Below the pieces are notes generated by a model, which saw only the letters and a list, made by a program, of their open reading frames with translations, was not told the origin of the DNA and made no database searches. Of a DNA stretch of 46,447 bases, positions 1-8,526 are shown piece by piece. Origin of the DNA: an uncultured Rivibacter sp. (GTDB lineage Bacteria > Pseudomonadota > Gammaproteobacteria > Burkholderiales > Burkholderiaceae); NCBI GenBank assembly GCA_946481025.1, contig CAMLNA010000017.1, positions 1 to 46,447 of the forward strand. The letters run 5' to 3'. Every line of letters starts with the position of its first letter. The stretch's first letter is position 1. The position numbers and the translations under genes were made by a program.

Positions 1-79
1 TGACGACCATCCGCTCGCTGCGCGTCGCGGCCAGGACCGCAAGTTGCCTGTCCGGAATGCCATTGCAGGAGCCGAGAAC

Positions 80-592
80 ATGCAGCCCACGACCACCGGA
101 ACGAACGCCGCTTCCTCCGCGAGCCCCCCGGCCTCGGGTATCACCGGCCACTGCTTGTGCGGCGCCGTGACCATCAGGGTGGCAGGTGGGCACGATCCGC
201 GCGTAGGGGCCTGCCACTGCCGCATGTGCCAGCGATGGACCGGCGGGCTTTTCCTGTGCTTCACGGCCGAGGCCTCCGCCGTCACCGTCACCGGCGAGGT
301 CTCGCGCTACCGGTCCTCCTCGTTCGCAGAGCGCGCCTTCTGCCCCCGCTGCGGCTCGCACCTGTGGTTCAACGATGTCGAAGAGGGCGGCGAACCCAAG
401 GCGTATGAGCTGATGCCCGGCCTCTTCGACGCGGCCCGCGGCTGGCCGCTTCGATCGGAGATCTACGTGGACCGGGCCATGGCCTCGATCCATCTCGCCG
501 GCGATCACCGCCGCAAGAGCCGGGCCGAATACGAGGCCGGGAATCCGTTCGTTCCGGGCGACATGGAGCCCGGCCGGACCCCCGGAGCGTAG
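80..592 (+). CDS. GFA/CENP-V domain zinc protein
   Basis: This 170-residue protein belongs to the GFA (glutathione-dependent formaldehyde-activating enzyme / CENP-V) fold. The zinc ligands are visible: CLCG near residue 25, a CxCRMC motif about 20 residues later and CPRCGSHLWF near residue 90, followed by the usual tail with ExYVDRAMAS. Most family members have unknown substrates, and activity on S-hydroxymethylglutathione is not established for them. I chose the ATG at 80 because AGGAG lies eight bases before it; a TTG at 44 would add twelve residues without a ribosome site. The gene converges on the AraC-type gene. The first 79 bases of the window show nothing recognisable beyond this leader. 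Confidence 0.85.
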   Translation: MQPTTTGTNAASSASPPASGITGHCLCGAVTIRVAGGHDPRVGACHCRMCQRWTGGLFLCFTAEASAVTVTGEVSRYRSSSFAERAFCPRCGSHLWFNDVEEGGEPKAYELMPGLFDAARGWPLRSEIYVDRAMASIHLAGDHRRKSRAEYEAGNPFVPGDMEPGRTPGA

Positions 593-604
593 TCCGGTTG
601 GCGC

Positions 605-627
605 GAGCGGCCCGAGGCGGGTCGCTC
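605..627. terminator. Hairpin between convergent genes
   Basis: GAGCGGCCCG (605-614) and CGGGTCGCTC (618-627) form a ten-pair stem with one G-U wobble and a three-base loop. It lies between the stop of the GFA gene and the stop of the AraC-type gene and overlaps the latter stop. There is no T-run, so it may be a weak bidirectional terminator or an mRNA end stabiliser. Confidence 0.35.
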
Positions 628-1396
628 AGTCCGGCTCCCTTGAGCGCGCAACGGCCTCCCGGCCTGCGGTGAGCCGCGCCTCGGGTGCGACACCTTGGGT
701 TCTGCCGGCCAGGCGGCCAGGCGTCTGACCCAGGAGGCGCTTGAGCGAATGGGTGAGGTGGGCCTGGTCGGTGAAGCCGAGCGCGGCGGCCACCTGGGAC
801 GGGCTTTGCCCCGCGCGCAGCAGTCGGGCCGCCTCGTGGGCGCGCTCGATCTGCCGGAACGCCTTGAGGCCGAGGCCGGTCACTTCGGCGAAGTGGCGCT
901 GCACGCTGCGCTCGTCGAGCCGCTGGCGCGCGCCGCGCAGCGCGAGCGCCACCACCGGGTCGCGCTCGAGCAGCCCCTTGCGCGCCAGGTCGGCCACCAG
1001 CTGCTCGGCATTCTCGAAGTCGGGGATCTCGAAGCGCTCGCCCTCGACCCAGAACTGCCGGTCGCGCTCGACCGGCCGCAGCACGCCCCGGTTCAGCGTC
1101 AGCCGCCCCGGCAGGCGCGGCATGTAGACCTCGGGTCGCAAGGCGATGGTGAGCATCTCGTCGCCGGCGTCGCTGTTCACCTCCACCGGCGCGGCGATCT
1201 GCCCGGTCTGGATGACCGTCCAAGGCCCCCCGGCCTTGCGCACGAACAGGAGGTCCCAGGAGCCGTCGGGCAGCGCCGTTTCGCGCACGGCGCCCAGGTA
1301 GCGCGCATGGCGGATGCGGGCCGCCAGCGGCGAATCCGCCGCGCGCTCCTGCTCGTCAACGATCGGTGGGGTGTCGGGCCGGTTGCTCTGCTCCAT
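626..1396 (-). CDS. AraC-family transcriptional regulator
   Basis: A 256-residue regulator with an N-terminal sensor-like domain (residues about 30-140) and a C-terminal AraC-type DNA-binding domain with two helix-turn-helix motifs. The second helix pair is clear: QVAAALGFTDQAHLTHSLKR followed by GQTP near residue 230. The N-terminal part has no obvious cupin arabinose-binding signature and resembles the DUF6597-type sensor of many AraC-like proteins. The ATG at 1396 is preceded by AGGGA. Its first 41 bases overlap the end of the upstream epoxide hydrolase on the same strand, so the two are probably co-transcribed and translationally coupled; this suggests that the regulator responds to a substrate or product of that enzyme. 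Confidence 0.85.
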   Translation of the reverse strand: MEQSNRPDTPPIVDEQERAADSPLAARIRHARYLGAVRETALPDGSWDLLFVRKAGGPWTVIQTGQIAAPVEVNSDAGDEMLTIALRPEVYMPRLPGRLTLNRGVLRPVERDRQFWVEGERFEIPDFENAEQLVADLARKGLLERDPVVALALRGARQRLDERSVQRHFAEVTGLGLKAFRQIERAHEAARLLRAGQSPSQVAAALGFTDQAHLTHSLKRLLGQTPGRLAGRTQGVAPEARLTAGREAVARSREPD

Positions 1397-2534
1397 CGCT
1401 TCCCTGCAGGCCGCCGAAGAAGCGGCGCAGGTCGTCGATCACCAGGCCGGGCTCCGTTTCGTTGGCGAAGTGGCCGCCACGCGGCATTTCGGTCCACTGT
1501 ACCAATCGATGGTTGGAGCGGGCCGCGAACTTGCGGACCGAACGGAAGTCGTCGGGGAAGCTCGCCACCGCGGTGGGCGTGTGGTTGGGCAGGTCGCGGT
1601 AGCCGGCGCCGGTGCGTGCGTTCTCCAGGTACGACTCGGCCGCCTGGCCGCCGGTGGCGGTGAACCAGTACAGCGAGACGTGCGTCAGGAAGCGGTCGCG
1701 GTCCACGCGGGCGGCGTACTGGCCCTCGAAGCCATAGAACAGCTCCGCGTTCCAGGCCAGCAGGGCGGCCGGCGAGTCCACCAGGCCGTAGGCCAGCGTG
1801 CCCGGGCGCTTGGACTGGATGTCCACGTAGCCTGCGTACTTCTGGAAGGAGCCCAGGGTGCCCATGCCTTCGAGCTCGAAGGGCGACAGGCCTTCCATTT
1901 CCCCCGGCGCGCCGCTGGGGAAGGCGAAGATCTGCTGCAGGTGGATGCCGGCCAGGCCCTGTGGGCCCAGGATGCCGAGCTCGCGCGTCACCAGCGCGCC
2001 CACGTCGCCTCCCTGCGCCCCGTAGCGTGTGTAGCCCAGGCGCTTCATCAGGGTGTCCCAGGCTGCGGCGGTGCGCGCCGCGTCCCAGCCGGGCGCGGCC
2101 AGCGGCGACGACAGGCCCATGCCCGGCAGCGACGGGATCACCACGTCGAAGGCCACCGAGGGGTCCAGGCCGTGCGCGCGCGGATCGGTCAGCGGACCGA
2201 TGAGGTCGAGGTACTCGGCCGGCGAGCTGGGCCAGCCATGCGTGAGGATCAGCGCAAAGGCTGCCGGCTCCTTCGAGCGCACGTGCATGAAGTGGATCGG
2301 CTGGCCGTCGATCTCCGTCATGAACTGCGGGATGCGGTTGAGCTGCGCCTCGCGCTCGCGCCAGTCGAAGCCTTCGATCCAGTATCCGGCCAGCTCGCGC
2401 ACCAGCGACACCGGCTGGCCACGGCTGAAGTCGTGCGCCGTGGAATGCGGCCAGCGGGTCTGTCGCAGGCGGCGCTGCAGGTCGTCGATGCGGTCTTGCG
2501 GGATCTCGATCCGGTACGGGCGGATGGTGGAAAT
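1356..2534 (-). CDS. Epoxide hydrolase with likely ATT start
   Basis: An alpha/beta hydrolase of the microsomal-type epoxide hydrolase family, which opens epoxides to diols. It has the N-terminal EHN domain (IRPYRIEIPQDRIDDL, then TRWP), the oxyanion-hole HGWPSS, the nucleophile in GGDVG (Asp177) and the catalytic His in GGHFANETEP (His355), numbered from ATT as residue 1. The total of 392 residues is normal for the family. The first standard start codon in frame is GTG at 2411, which would delete about 41 residues of the conserved EHN domain. The ATT at 2534-2532 lies five bases after GAGGAG and gives the expected N-terminus, so I take it as the start. The AraC-type gene overlaps its 3' end. 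Confidence 0.8.
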   Translation of the reverse strand: MSTIRPYRIEIPQDRIDDLQRRLRQTRWPHSTAHDFSRGQPVSLVRELAGYWIEGFDWREREAQLNRIPQFMTEIDGQPIHFMHVRSKEPAAFALILTHGWPSSPAEYLDLIGPLTDPRAHGLDPSVAFDVVIPSLPGMGLSSPLAAPGWDAARTAAAWDTLMKRLGYTRYGAQGGDVGALVTRELGILGPQGLAGIHLQQIFAFPSGAPGEMEGLSPFELEGMGTLGSFQKYAGYVDIQSKRPGTLAYGLVDSPAALLAWNAELFYGFEGQYAARVDRDRFLTHVSLYWFTATGGQAAESYLENARTGAGYRDLPNHTPTAVASFPDDFRSVRKFAARSNHRLVQWTEMPRGGHFANETEPGLVIDDLRRFFGGLQGSDGAEQPARHPTDR

Positions 2535-2539
2535 GAAGG

Positions 2540-2545
2540 CTCCTC
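2540..2545 (-). promoter_or_regulatory. Ribosome site that sets the ATT start
   Basis: Read on the minus strand, GAGGAG is followed by the spacer CCTTC and then ATT TCC ACC. This strong Shine-Dalgarno sequence at ideal spacing is the main evidence for starting the epoxide hydrolase at ATT. An in-frame CTG at 2570 has no ribosome site. Confidence 0.65.
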
Positions 2546-2685
2546 GGAAGGGCGGGTTGCGTATGACCAGACTGTCGCTCGCCGGCCCTTTGGGGTCTTG
2601 TAGAAAACCGACGAGACCTGCGGCAAGGGCCGCCGCCTGCTGCGGGCAACCATCGAGCCTGGCAGGGGAGCGCCGCTGGAAGCAC

Positions 2686-4098
2686 TCATGCCCCGCCCAG
2701 CGCCTTGAACAGCGTCAGCCGGTTCGTCTGCTCGGCAAGCTGCAGCGTGATGAGCGACTGCTGTGCGTCCCACAGCGAGCGCTGTGCGTCCAGCACTGCG
2801 ATGGCACTCTCGGCTCCGGCGCGCTGGCGTTCGGTCGTGAGGCGCAGCGTCGTCTCGTACGCCGTCACCTGCGCCTGCTGCGCGGCCAGCCGCTCCGCCA
2901 GGCTTGCGCGCATCGCCAACGCGTCGGCCACTTCCCGGAAGGCGGTCTGGATGGTTTTTTCGTAGGCGGCAAGCTGGGCGCCATGGGTTGCACGGGCCTG
3001 TTCCCAGGCAGCGCGGCTCGCGCCGCCGTCGAAGATCGGCAGGCTGATCGACGGGCCGAAACTCCAGGTGCCGTTGCCGGCGGTGAACAGGGTCGAAAGG
3101 CTGCGGCTGGCCGTGCCGGCCGATGCGGTGAGCGAGATCGTCGGGAACATCGCGGCCCGCGCTGCAGACACGTCGGCCCGCGCGGCCTCGAGCGTCAGCT
3201 CGGCGCCGCGCACGTCGGGCCTCTGGAGCAGCACGGTCGAGGGCAGGTCCGCAGGCACCGCGACCAGCGCGGCCGCATCGCCGCCTTCGCGGGCGGCCGG
3301 CAGCAGGTGCACCGGCGGCTCGGTGCCCACCAGCAGGCGCACGAGGTTCAGGTCTTCGCTGACCGCGAGCCGGGCACTCGCAAGGTCGCCACGCGCCGTT
3401 TCGGCTGCGGCCTCTGCAGTCGCCAGGTCGAGTGCAGTCGCGGCGCCGAGCGCCTTTCGCCTGCCCATGAGGTCTAGGCCGGTGCGTCGGCTGGCGAGCG
3501 TTTCCTCGGTGAGGGCCACCCGCCCGCGGTCTGCCGCGAGGGTGAGCCAGGCCTGCGCCAGCTCTGCCACCAGGCTGGCCTGCACGCTGCGCCGTGCCTG
3601 CTCGTTGGCGAGGTAGTTGGCCAGCGCCGATTGCTTCAGGCGCTCGAGCCGGCCCCACAGGTCGAGTTCCCACGCCGTGACGCCGAGCGACACGCTGTAC
3701 TGGTGGTTCGTCACTGCGCGGCCGGTGCTGCCGAGGTCGGCAGCGCTGCGGGCGGCGGAGGCTTCTGCGCCAGCCTTCACCGTGGGGCCCCGGGCGGCGT
3801 CGCGGATGCGGAATTGAGCGCGTGCCGCCTCGATGTTCCGGGCCGCGATCTGCAGATCGCGGTTGTTCTCGAGCGCGAGCTCGACCAGCGAGCGCAGCCG
3901 TGCGTCGGCGATCACGTCGCGCCAGCCCGGCACGGCGGTGTCGCTGGCGGCGGCGCTGCCGGCCACGCCGACGGCGGGCAGCGTCGGCGGCACCGGCAGC
4001 GTGCGGTCGTGCGAAGCCATGGAGTCGTCGACCAGGCTGGCGCAGCCGGTGATGAGCAATGCCAGCAGGCCCGGCAGGAAGAAGGTCATCGGCTTCAT
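2686..4098 (-). CDS. RND efflux outer membrane channel (OprM/NodT family lipoprotein)
   Basis: A 470-residue TolC-like outer membrane factor that forms the exit duct of the tripartite pump. The N-terminus is a lipoprotein signal (LLITGCAS, lipidation Cys at about residue 18). It is followed by the duplicated outer membrane efflux protein repeat: LVELALENNRDLQIAARNIE in the first half and LLQRPDVRGAELTLEAARAD in the second. The C-terminal part carries long Ala-, Gln- and Arg-rich coiled-coil helices. The start ATG overlaps the stop of the pump gene in an ATGA arrangement, so the two are translationally coupled. An in-frame extension upstream runs into the pump coding sequence and is not real. 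Confidence 0.93.
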   Translation of the reverse strand: MKPMTFFLPGLLALLITGCASLVDDSMASHDRTLPVPPTLPAVGVAGSAAASDTAVPGWRDVIADARLRSLVELALENNRDLQIAARNIEAARAQFRIRDAARGPTVKAGAEASAARSAADLGSTGRAVTNHQYSVSLGVTAWELDLWGRLERLKQSALANYLANEQARRSVQASLVAELAQAWLTLAADRGRVALTEETLASRRTGLDLMGRRKALGAATALDLATAEAAAETARGDLASARLAVSEDLNLVRLLVGTEPPVHLLPAAREGGDAAALVAVPADLPSTVLLQRPDVRGAELTLEAARADVSAARAAMFPTISLTASAGTASRSLSTLFTAGNGTWSFGPSISLPIFDGGASRAAWEQARATHGAQLAAYEKTIQTAFREVADALAMRASLAERLAAQQAQVTAYETTLRLTTERQRAGAESAIAVLDAQRSLWDAQQSLITLQLAEQTNRLTLFKALGGA

Positions 4099-7000
4099 CG
4101 GGATGGCTCCAGCATGAGCTCGGATGGCGACGGTGCCGGCGGCTGCGGCTCGGGCGTGAACAGGCGCCGCACGATCACGTAGAAGGCCGGGACGAACACC
4201 AGGCCAAGCACGGTGGCTGCCGCCATGCCGCCCAGCACGCCGGTGCCGATCGCTCGGCGGCTGGCCGAGCCGGCCCCGCTGGCCAGGGCCAGCGGCAGCA
4301 CGCCGAACATGAAGGCGAGCGAGGTCATCAGGATGGGCCGCAGCCGCAGCTTCACCGCCTGCAGGGTCGCCTCCACGAGCGGGCGGCCTTGCGCATGCAG
4401 GGTCTGCGCGAATTCGACGATCAGGATCGCGTTCTTCGCCGCAAGGCCCACCGTGGTCAACAGGCCGATCTGGAAGTAGACGTCGTTCTGCAGGCCGGCG
4501 AGCCAGGTCGCCACCACCGCGCCGATCACCCCCAGCGGCACCACCAGCAGCACCGAGAACGGCACCGACCAGCTCTCGTAGAGCGCCGCCAGGCACAGGA
4601 AGACGAACAGCACCGAGATGGCATAGAGCGCAGGCGCCTGCGCGCCCGAGAGCCGCTCCTGATAGCTCTGCCCGGCCCATTCGTAGCTGATGCCCCTGGG
4701 CAGCTCCTTGACCAGGTTCTCGATCGCCGCCATCGCGGTGCCCGAGCTGACGCCGTCGGCCGCCGAGCCGACGATCTCGAACGAAGACAGGCCGTTGTAG
4801 CGCTCCAGCTTGGCGGCGCCCCGCTGCCAGCCCACGGTGGCGAAGGCCTCGAACGGCACCATCTCGCCGGAGGCATTGCGCACCTTCCACTGCAGCACGT
4901 CCTGCGGCTGCATGCGGAACGGCGCGTCGCCCTGCAGGTACACCTTCTTGACGCGCGAGCTGTCGAGGTAGTCGTTGACGTAGCTGCCGCCCATCGCGGC
5001 CGACAGCGTGGCGTTGACGTCGGCCACCGAAAGGCCGAGCGCGGCCGCCTTGCGGTCGTCGATGGCCACCTGCAGCTGCGCCGTGTCGGCCAGGCCGCTG
5101 GCGCGTACGCCGGCAAGGCGCGGATCCTTCGACGCCAGCTCGATGAACCGGTCGCGCGCCGCCGCCAGCGCCTCGTGGCCGAGGCCGCCCAGGTCCTGCA
5201 GCTCCAGCGTCCAGCCGGCATTGCTGCCCAGTCCTCGCACGGCCGGCGGCAGCACGACGAAGATCCGCGCATCGCGCACCGACTGCAGCTCGCGCGTGAA
5301 GCGCCCGGCCAGCGCCTGCGCGTTCTGACCGTCGCCCCTGCGCTCGCTCCAATCCTTCAGGCGGACGTAGAGGTTGCCGGTGGCCTGGTCGCCCGAAAAA
5401 CCGCGCAATGCGATCGTGCCGGCCACCTCGGGCTGCTTCGCCAGGTAGTCCTCGACCTGGCGCAGCGCCTCGCGGGTGCGCTCGTTGCTGGCGCCCGAGG
5501 GCAGCTGCACGGTGGCCATCAGGAGGCCCTGGTCTTCGTCGGGCAGGAAGGCCGTGGGCAGGCGCAGGAAGCTGAACCCCAGCGCGCCCAGCAGAAGGGC
5601 ATAGAGCGCGAGCATGCGGGTGCCGCGTCCCAGCGCGCGCCGCGCCAGGCCCTGGCAGGCGTGGCTGCTGCGGTCGAAGCCTCGGTTGAAGGCGCCGAAG
5701 AAGCGGCCCAGGGCCCCCTGTCCGGGCGCGTGCGACGGCTTGAGCAGCGAGGCGGTGAGCGCCGGTGTCAGCGTCAGCGCGACCAGCACGCTCAAGGCCA
5801 TGGCCGAGACGATGGTGATGCTGAACTGGCGGTAGATCACGCCGGTGGAGCCGCCGAAGAAGGCCATCGGCACGAACACCGCCGACAGCACCAGCGAGAT
5901 CCCCACCAGCGCGCCGGTGATCTCGCCCATGCTCTTCCTGGTGGCCTCGCGCGGGCTCAGGCCTTCGTCGCGCATCAGCCGCTCGACGTTTTCGACGACC
6001 ACGATCGCGTCATCGACCAGGAGACCGATGGCGAGCACCATGCCGAACAGCGTGAGCGTGTTGATCGAGTAGCCGGCGAGCGCGAGCACGCCGAAGGTGC
6101 CCAGCAGCACAACCGGTACCGCGATCGCCGGGATCAGCGTCGCACGCAGGTTCTGCATGAACAGCGCCATGATGATCGTCACCAGCACCATCGCCTCGGC
6201 CAGCGTGATCACCACTTCCTGCACCGACACCTTGACGAAGGGGGTGGTGTCGTAGCCGATGTCGGCCTGGATGCCTTTCGGGAAGTACGGCTCGAGCTGG
6301 TCGAGCCTGGCCTTGACCGCGCTGGCCACCGCCAGCGCGTTGGAGCCGGTGGCCAGGCGTACGCCGATGGCGGCCGAAGGCTTGCCGTTGTAGCGGGTCT
6401 GGATCTGGTAGCTGTCGCTGCCGCGCTCCACCCGGGACACGTCGGCCAGCCGCACGACGGCGCCGTCGCTGCCCGACTTGACGATCACGTTCTCGAACTC
6501 GGTCACCGTGCGCAGCTTGCTGCGCGCATTCACGGTGGCATTGATCTGCTGCCCTGCAGCCGCCGGCAGCCCGCCGATCTGGCCGGCCGAGACCTGGGTG
6601 TTCTGTGCGGCCAGCGCACTCGTCACGTCGGAAGGCATCAAGGCGTAGCGCGCCAGCTTCACCGGATCGAGCCAGATGCGCATGGCATAGCCGGACCCGA
6701 GCATCACCGCCTCGCCGACGCCGTCGATGCGGCTGATCGTGTCGACCAGGCTGCTGGCGACGTAGTCGCCGATATCGGTCGAGGTGACGGAGGGATCGGT
6801 GGAGGTGAGGGTGGCGATCAGCAGGAAGTCGGTGCCGCTCTTGGTGACCGTGACGCCCTGGTTCTGCACGGCCTGGGGCAGCTGGCTCAGCGCCTGCTGC
6901 ACCTTGTTCTGCACCTGCATCTGCGCCACGTCGGCGTTGGTGCCGGCCGCAAAGCTGAGCGAGACGGTCGCACTGCCGGCCGAACTGCTCGAGGACGACA

Positions 7001-7232
7001 TGCTCTGCAGCCCGTCAAGGCCCTTCATCTTCTGCTCGATGACCTGGGTGACCGAGTCTTCCACCGTCTGCGCCGACGCGCCGGTGTAGCTGGCGTTGAC
7101 GCTGACGCGCACCGGCGCGATGTCCGGGTATTGCTCGAGCGGCAGCGTGTGGATCGCAAGCGCTCCGCCGAGCATGATCACGATCGCGATCACCCAGGCG
7201 AAGATCGGTCGGTCGATGAAAAAGCGTGCCAT
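4095..7232 (-). CDS. RND efflux pump, HAE1 (AcrB/MexB) family
   Basis: A 1045-residue inner membrane proton/drug antiporter of normal AcrB length. It starts MARFFIDRPIFAWVIAI, typical of the first membrane helix. It has the proton-relay helix with LVDDAIVVVENVER (the paired Asp of TM4), the porter-domain segments and the second-half membrane bundle, including GLAAKNAILIVEFA and PILMTSLAFMFGVLPL. Substrates are probably hydrophobic or amphiphilic drugs and detergents, inferred from the family. The start ATG at 7232 follows GGAGCGGACG, 11 bases after the adaptor stop. Together with the adaptor and channel it makes a complete tripartite operon. Confidence 0.95.
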   Translation of the reverse strand: MARFFIDRPIFAWVIAIVIMLGGALAIHTLPLEQYPDIAPVRVSVNASYTGASAQTVEDSVTQVIEQKMKGLDGLQSMSSSSSSAGSATVSLSFAAGTNADVAQMQVQNKVQQALSQLPQAVQNQGVTVTKSGTDFLLIATLTSTDPSVTSTDIGDYVASSLVDTISRIDGVGEAVMLGSGYAMRIWLDPVKLARYALMPSDVTSALAAQNTQVSAGQIGGLPAAAGQQINATVNARSKLRTVTEFENVIVKSGSDGAVVRLADVSRVERGSDSYQIQTRYNGKPSAAIGVRLATGSNALAVASAVKARLDQLEPYFPKGIQADIGYDTTPFVKVSVQEVVITLAEAMVLVTIIMALFMQNLRATLIPAIAVPVVLLGTFGVLALAGYSINTLTLFGMVLAIGLLVDDAIVVVENVERLMRDEGLSPREATRKSMGEITGALVGISLVLSAVFVPMAFFGGSTGVIYRQFSITIVSAMALSVLVALTLTPALTASLLKPSHAPGQGALGRFFGAFNRGFDRSSHACQGLARRALGRGTRMLALYALLLGALGFSFLRLPTAFLPDEDQGLLMATVQLPSGASNERTREALRQVEDYLAKQPEVAGTIALRGFSGDQATGNLYVRLKDWSERRGDGQNAQALAGRFTRELQSVRDARIFVVLPPAVRGLGSNAGWTLELQDLGGLGHEALAAARDRFIELASKDPRLAGVRASGLADTAQLQVAIDDRKAAALGLSVADVNATLSAAMGGSYVNDYLDSSRVKKVYLQGDAPFRMQPQDVLQWKVRNASGEMVPFEAFATVGWQRGAAKLERYNGLSSFEIVGSAADGVSSGTAMAAIENLVKELPRGISYEWAGQSYQERLSGAQAPALYAISVLFVFLCLAALYESWSVPFSVLLVVPLGVIGAVVATWLAGLQNDVYFQIGLLTTVGLAAKNAILIVEFAQTLHAQGRPLVEATLQAVKLRLRPILMTSLAFMFGVLPLALASGAGSASRRAIGTGVLGGMAAATVLGLVFVPAFYVIVRRLFTPEPQPPAPSPSELMLEPSR

Positions 7233-7243
7233 CGTCCGCTCCG

Positions 7244-8395
7244 TCAACGTGTGGCCACGGCCGTGGGCGCAGAAGCACCTGCCGAGACGGCCTGCACGAT
7301 CTGGCCGGGCCGCACCTTGCCGGCGCCCTCGACCACGATGCGCTCGCCGGCTTTCAGGCCCTGGGTGATGCGCCACTGGCCGTTCACCGCTTCGGCCACG
7401 GTGACCGGGCGCTGCTCGACCTTGCCGTCGGGATCGACCACCCAGGCCGAAGCGGCGCCGTTCGGGTCGCGTTGCACCGCCTGCTGCGGCACCAGCAGCG
7501 CCGCCGGGTCTTCGGCTTGATCCAGCACCGCGCGCACGTACATGCCCGGCAGCAGCACCCCGTCCGGGTTGGGCACGCTGGCACGCACCGTGACCGCACC
7601 GGTGCCGGTGTTGACGCTGGCGCCGTTCACCTGCAGCTTGCCGGCGTGGGCGTAGGTGCTGCCGTCTTCCAGGACGATGCGGACCGACAGCGTGCCGCTC
7701 TTGAGCGCCCCGCGCTCCAGCTGGCTGCGCAGCTTCAGCAGCTCGACGCTGCTCTGCGGAATGTCGACCCACATCGGGTCGGTCTGCAGCACCGTCGTGA
7801 GCGGCGTGGTCTGGTTCGCCGTGACCAGCGCCCCGGCGGTGACGGCCGAGGTGTCGGCGCGGCCCGCGATCGGCGAGGTGATCACCGTGCGTGCGAGATC
7901 GATGCGCGCGCCGGCCAAGGCGGCCTCGGCGGTCTTGAGGTCTGCGCGCGCCTGCAGCGCAGCGGCCTGCGCGTCCTCGGCATCCTGTTTCGTGACGGCG
8001 TCGATGGCCAGCAGATCCTGCTGGCGCTGCGCCTTCAGTTCGGCCGCCTGCAGCGTGGCCTGGGCGCGTGCCAGGGCCGCCTGCGCGCTGTCGACTGCGA
8101 CCTGGTAGCTCCCCGCGTCGAGCCGGTAGAGCGGCTGGCCGGCCTTGACGCCGGCGCCTTCGGTGAAGAGGCGCGCCGTGACGATACCGTTCACCTGCGG
8201 GCGGATCTCGGCCGATTGCGCGGCCACGGTACGGCCTGCGAGTTCGCTCCTGAGAACGAGGCGCTGCGGCTGCAGCGTGATCACGCCCACCTGGGTGGGC
8301 GTGGGGGCGATCGTGTTCCTGGCGCCGCCCTGGCCGCAGCCGGCGAGCACGGCCGCCGCGGCGAGCATGGCGAGCAGGTGAGGTATGGGCTTCAT
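7244..8395 (-). CDS. RND efflux periplasmic adaptor (membrane fusion protein)
   Basis: A 383-residue AcrA/MexA-type adaptor that links the pump to the outer membrane channel. The lipoprotein signal ends LAGC (Cys at about residue 20). The barrel-sandwich (lipoyl) halves flank an alpha hairpin of Ala/Gln-rich heptads (about residues 95-165). ITSPIAGR and the later beta-barrel and membrane-proximal domains follow the family order. GGAGAG lies before the ATG. It is the first gene of the pump operon, whose promoter must lie in the 131 bases shared with the divergent sensor kinase. Confidence 0.93.
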   Translation of the reverse strand: MKPIPHLLAMLAAAAVLAGCGQGGARNTIAPTPTQVGVITLQPQRLVLRSELAGRTVAAQSAEIRPQVNGIVTARLFTEGAGVKAGQPLYRLDAGSYQVAVDSAQAALARAQATLQAAELKAQRQQDLLAIDAVTKQDAEDAQAAALQARADLKTAEAALAGARIDLARTVITSPIAGRADTSAVTAGALVTANQTTPLTTVLQTDPMWVDIPQSSVELLKLRSQLERGALKSGTLSVRIVLEDGSTYAHAGKLQVNGASVNTGTGAVTVRASVPNPDGVLLPGMYVRAVLDQAEDPAALLVPQQAVQRDPNGAASAWVVDPDGKVEQRPVTVAEAVNGQWRITQGLKAGERIVVEGAGKVRPGQIVQAVSAGASAPTAVATR

Positions 8396-8526
8396 GCGCT
8401 TCTCTCCGGTTCCTTCCTGGCGATGAGGGCATGCTCGCGGGCGAATGTGCAGGGAAATTGAAGACCTCGCAGCTCGTCGAAGCGCGCTTGCGCCGCCGGC
8501 AGGTTCGATGTCCCAATGCGGGGCTC

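Noticed and set aside
4059..7520. A 1153-residue open frame on the plus strand opposite the RND pump
   Set aside because: It is antisense to a clear pump gene, is rich in Arg, His, Gln and Gly, and shows no domain. Long antisense frames are expected at this GC content.
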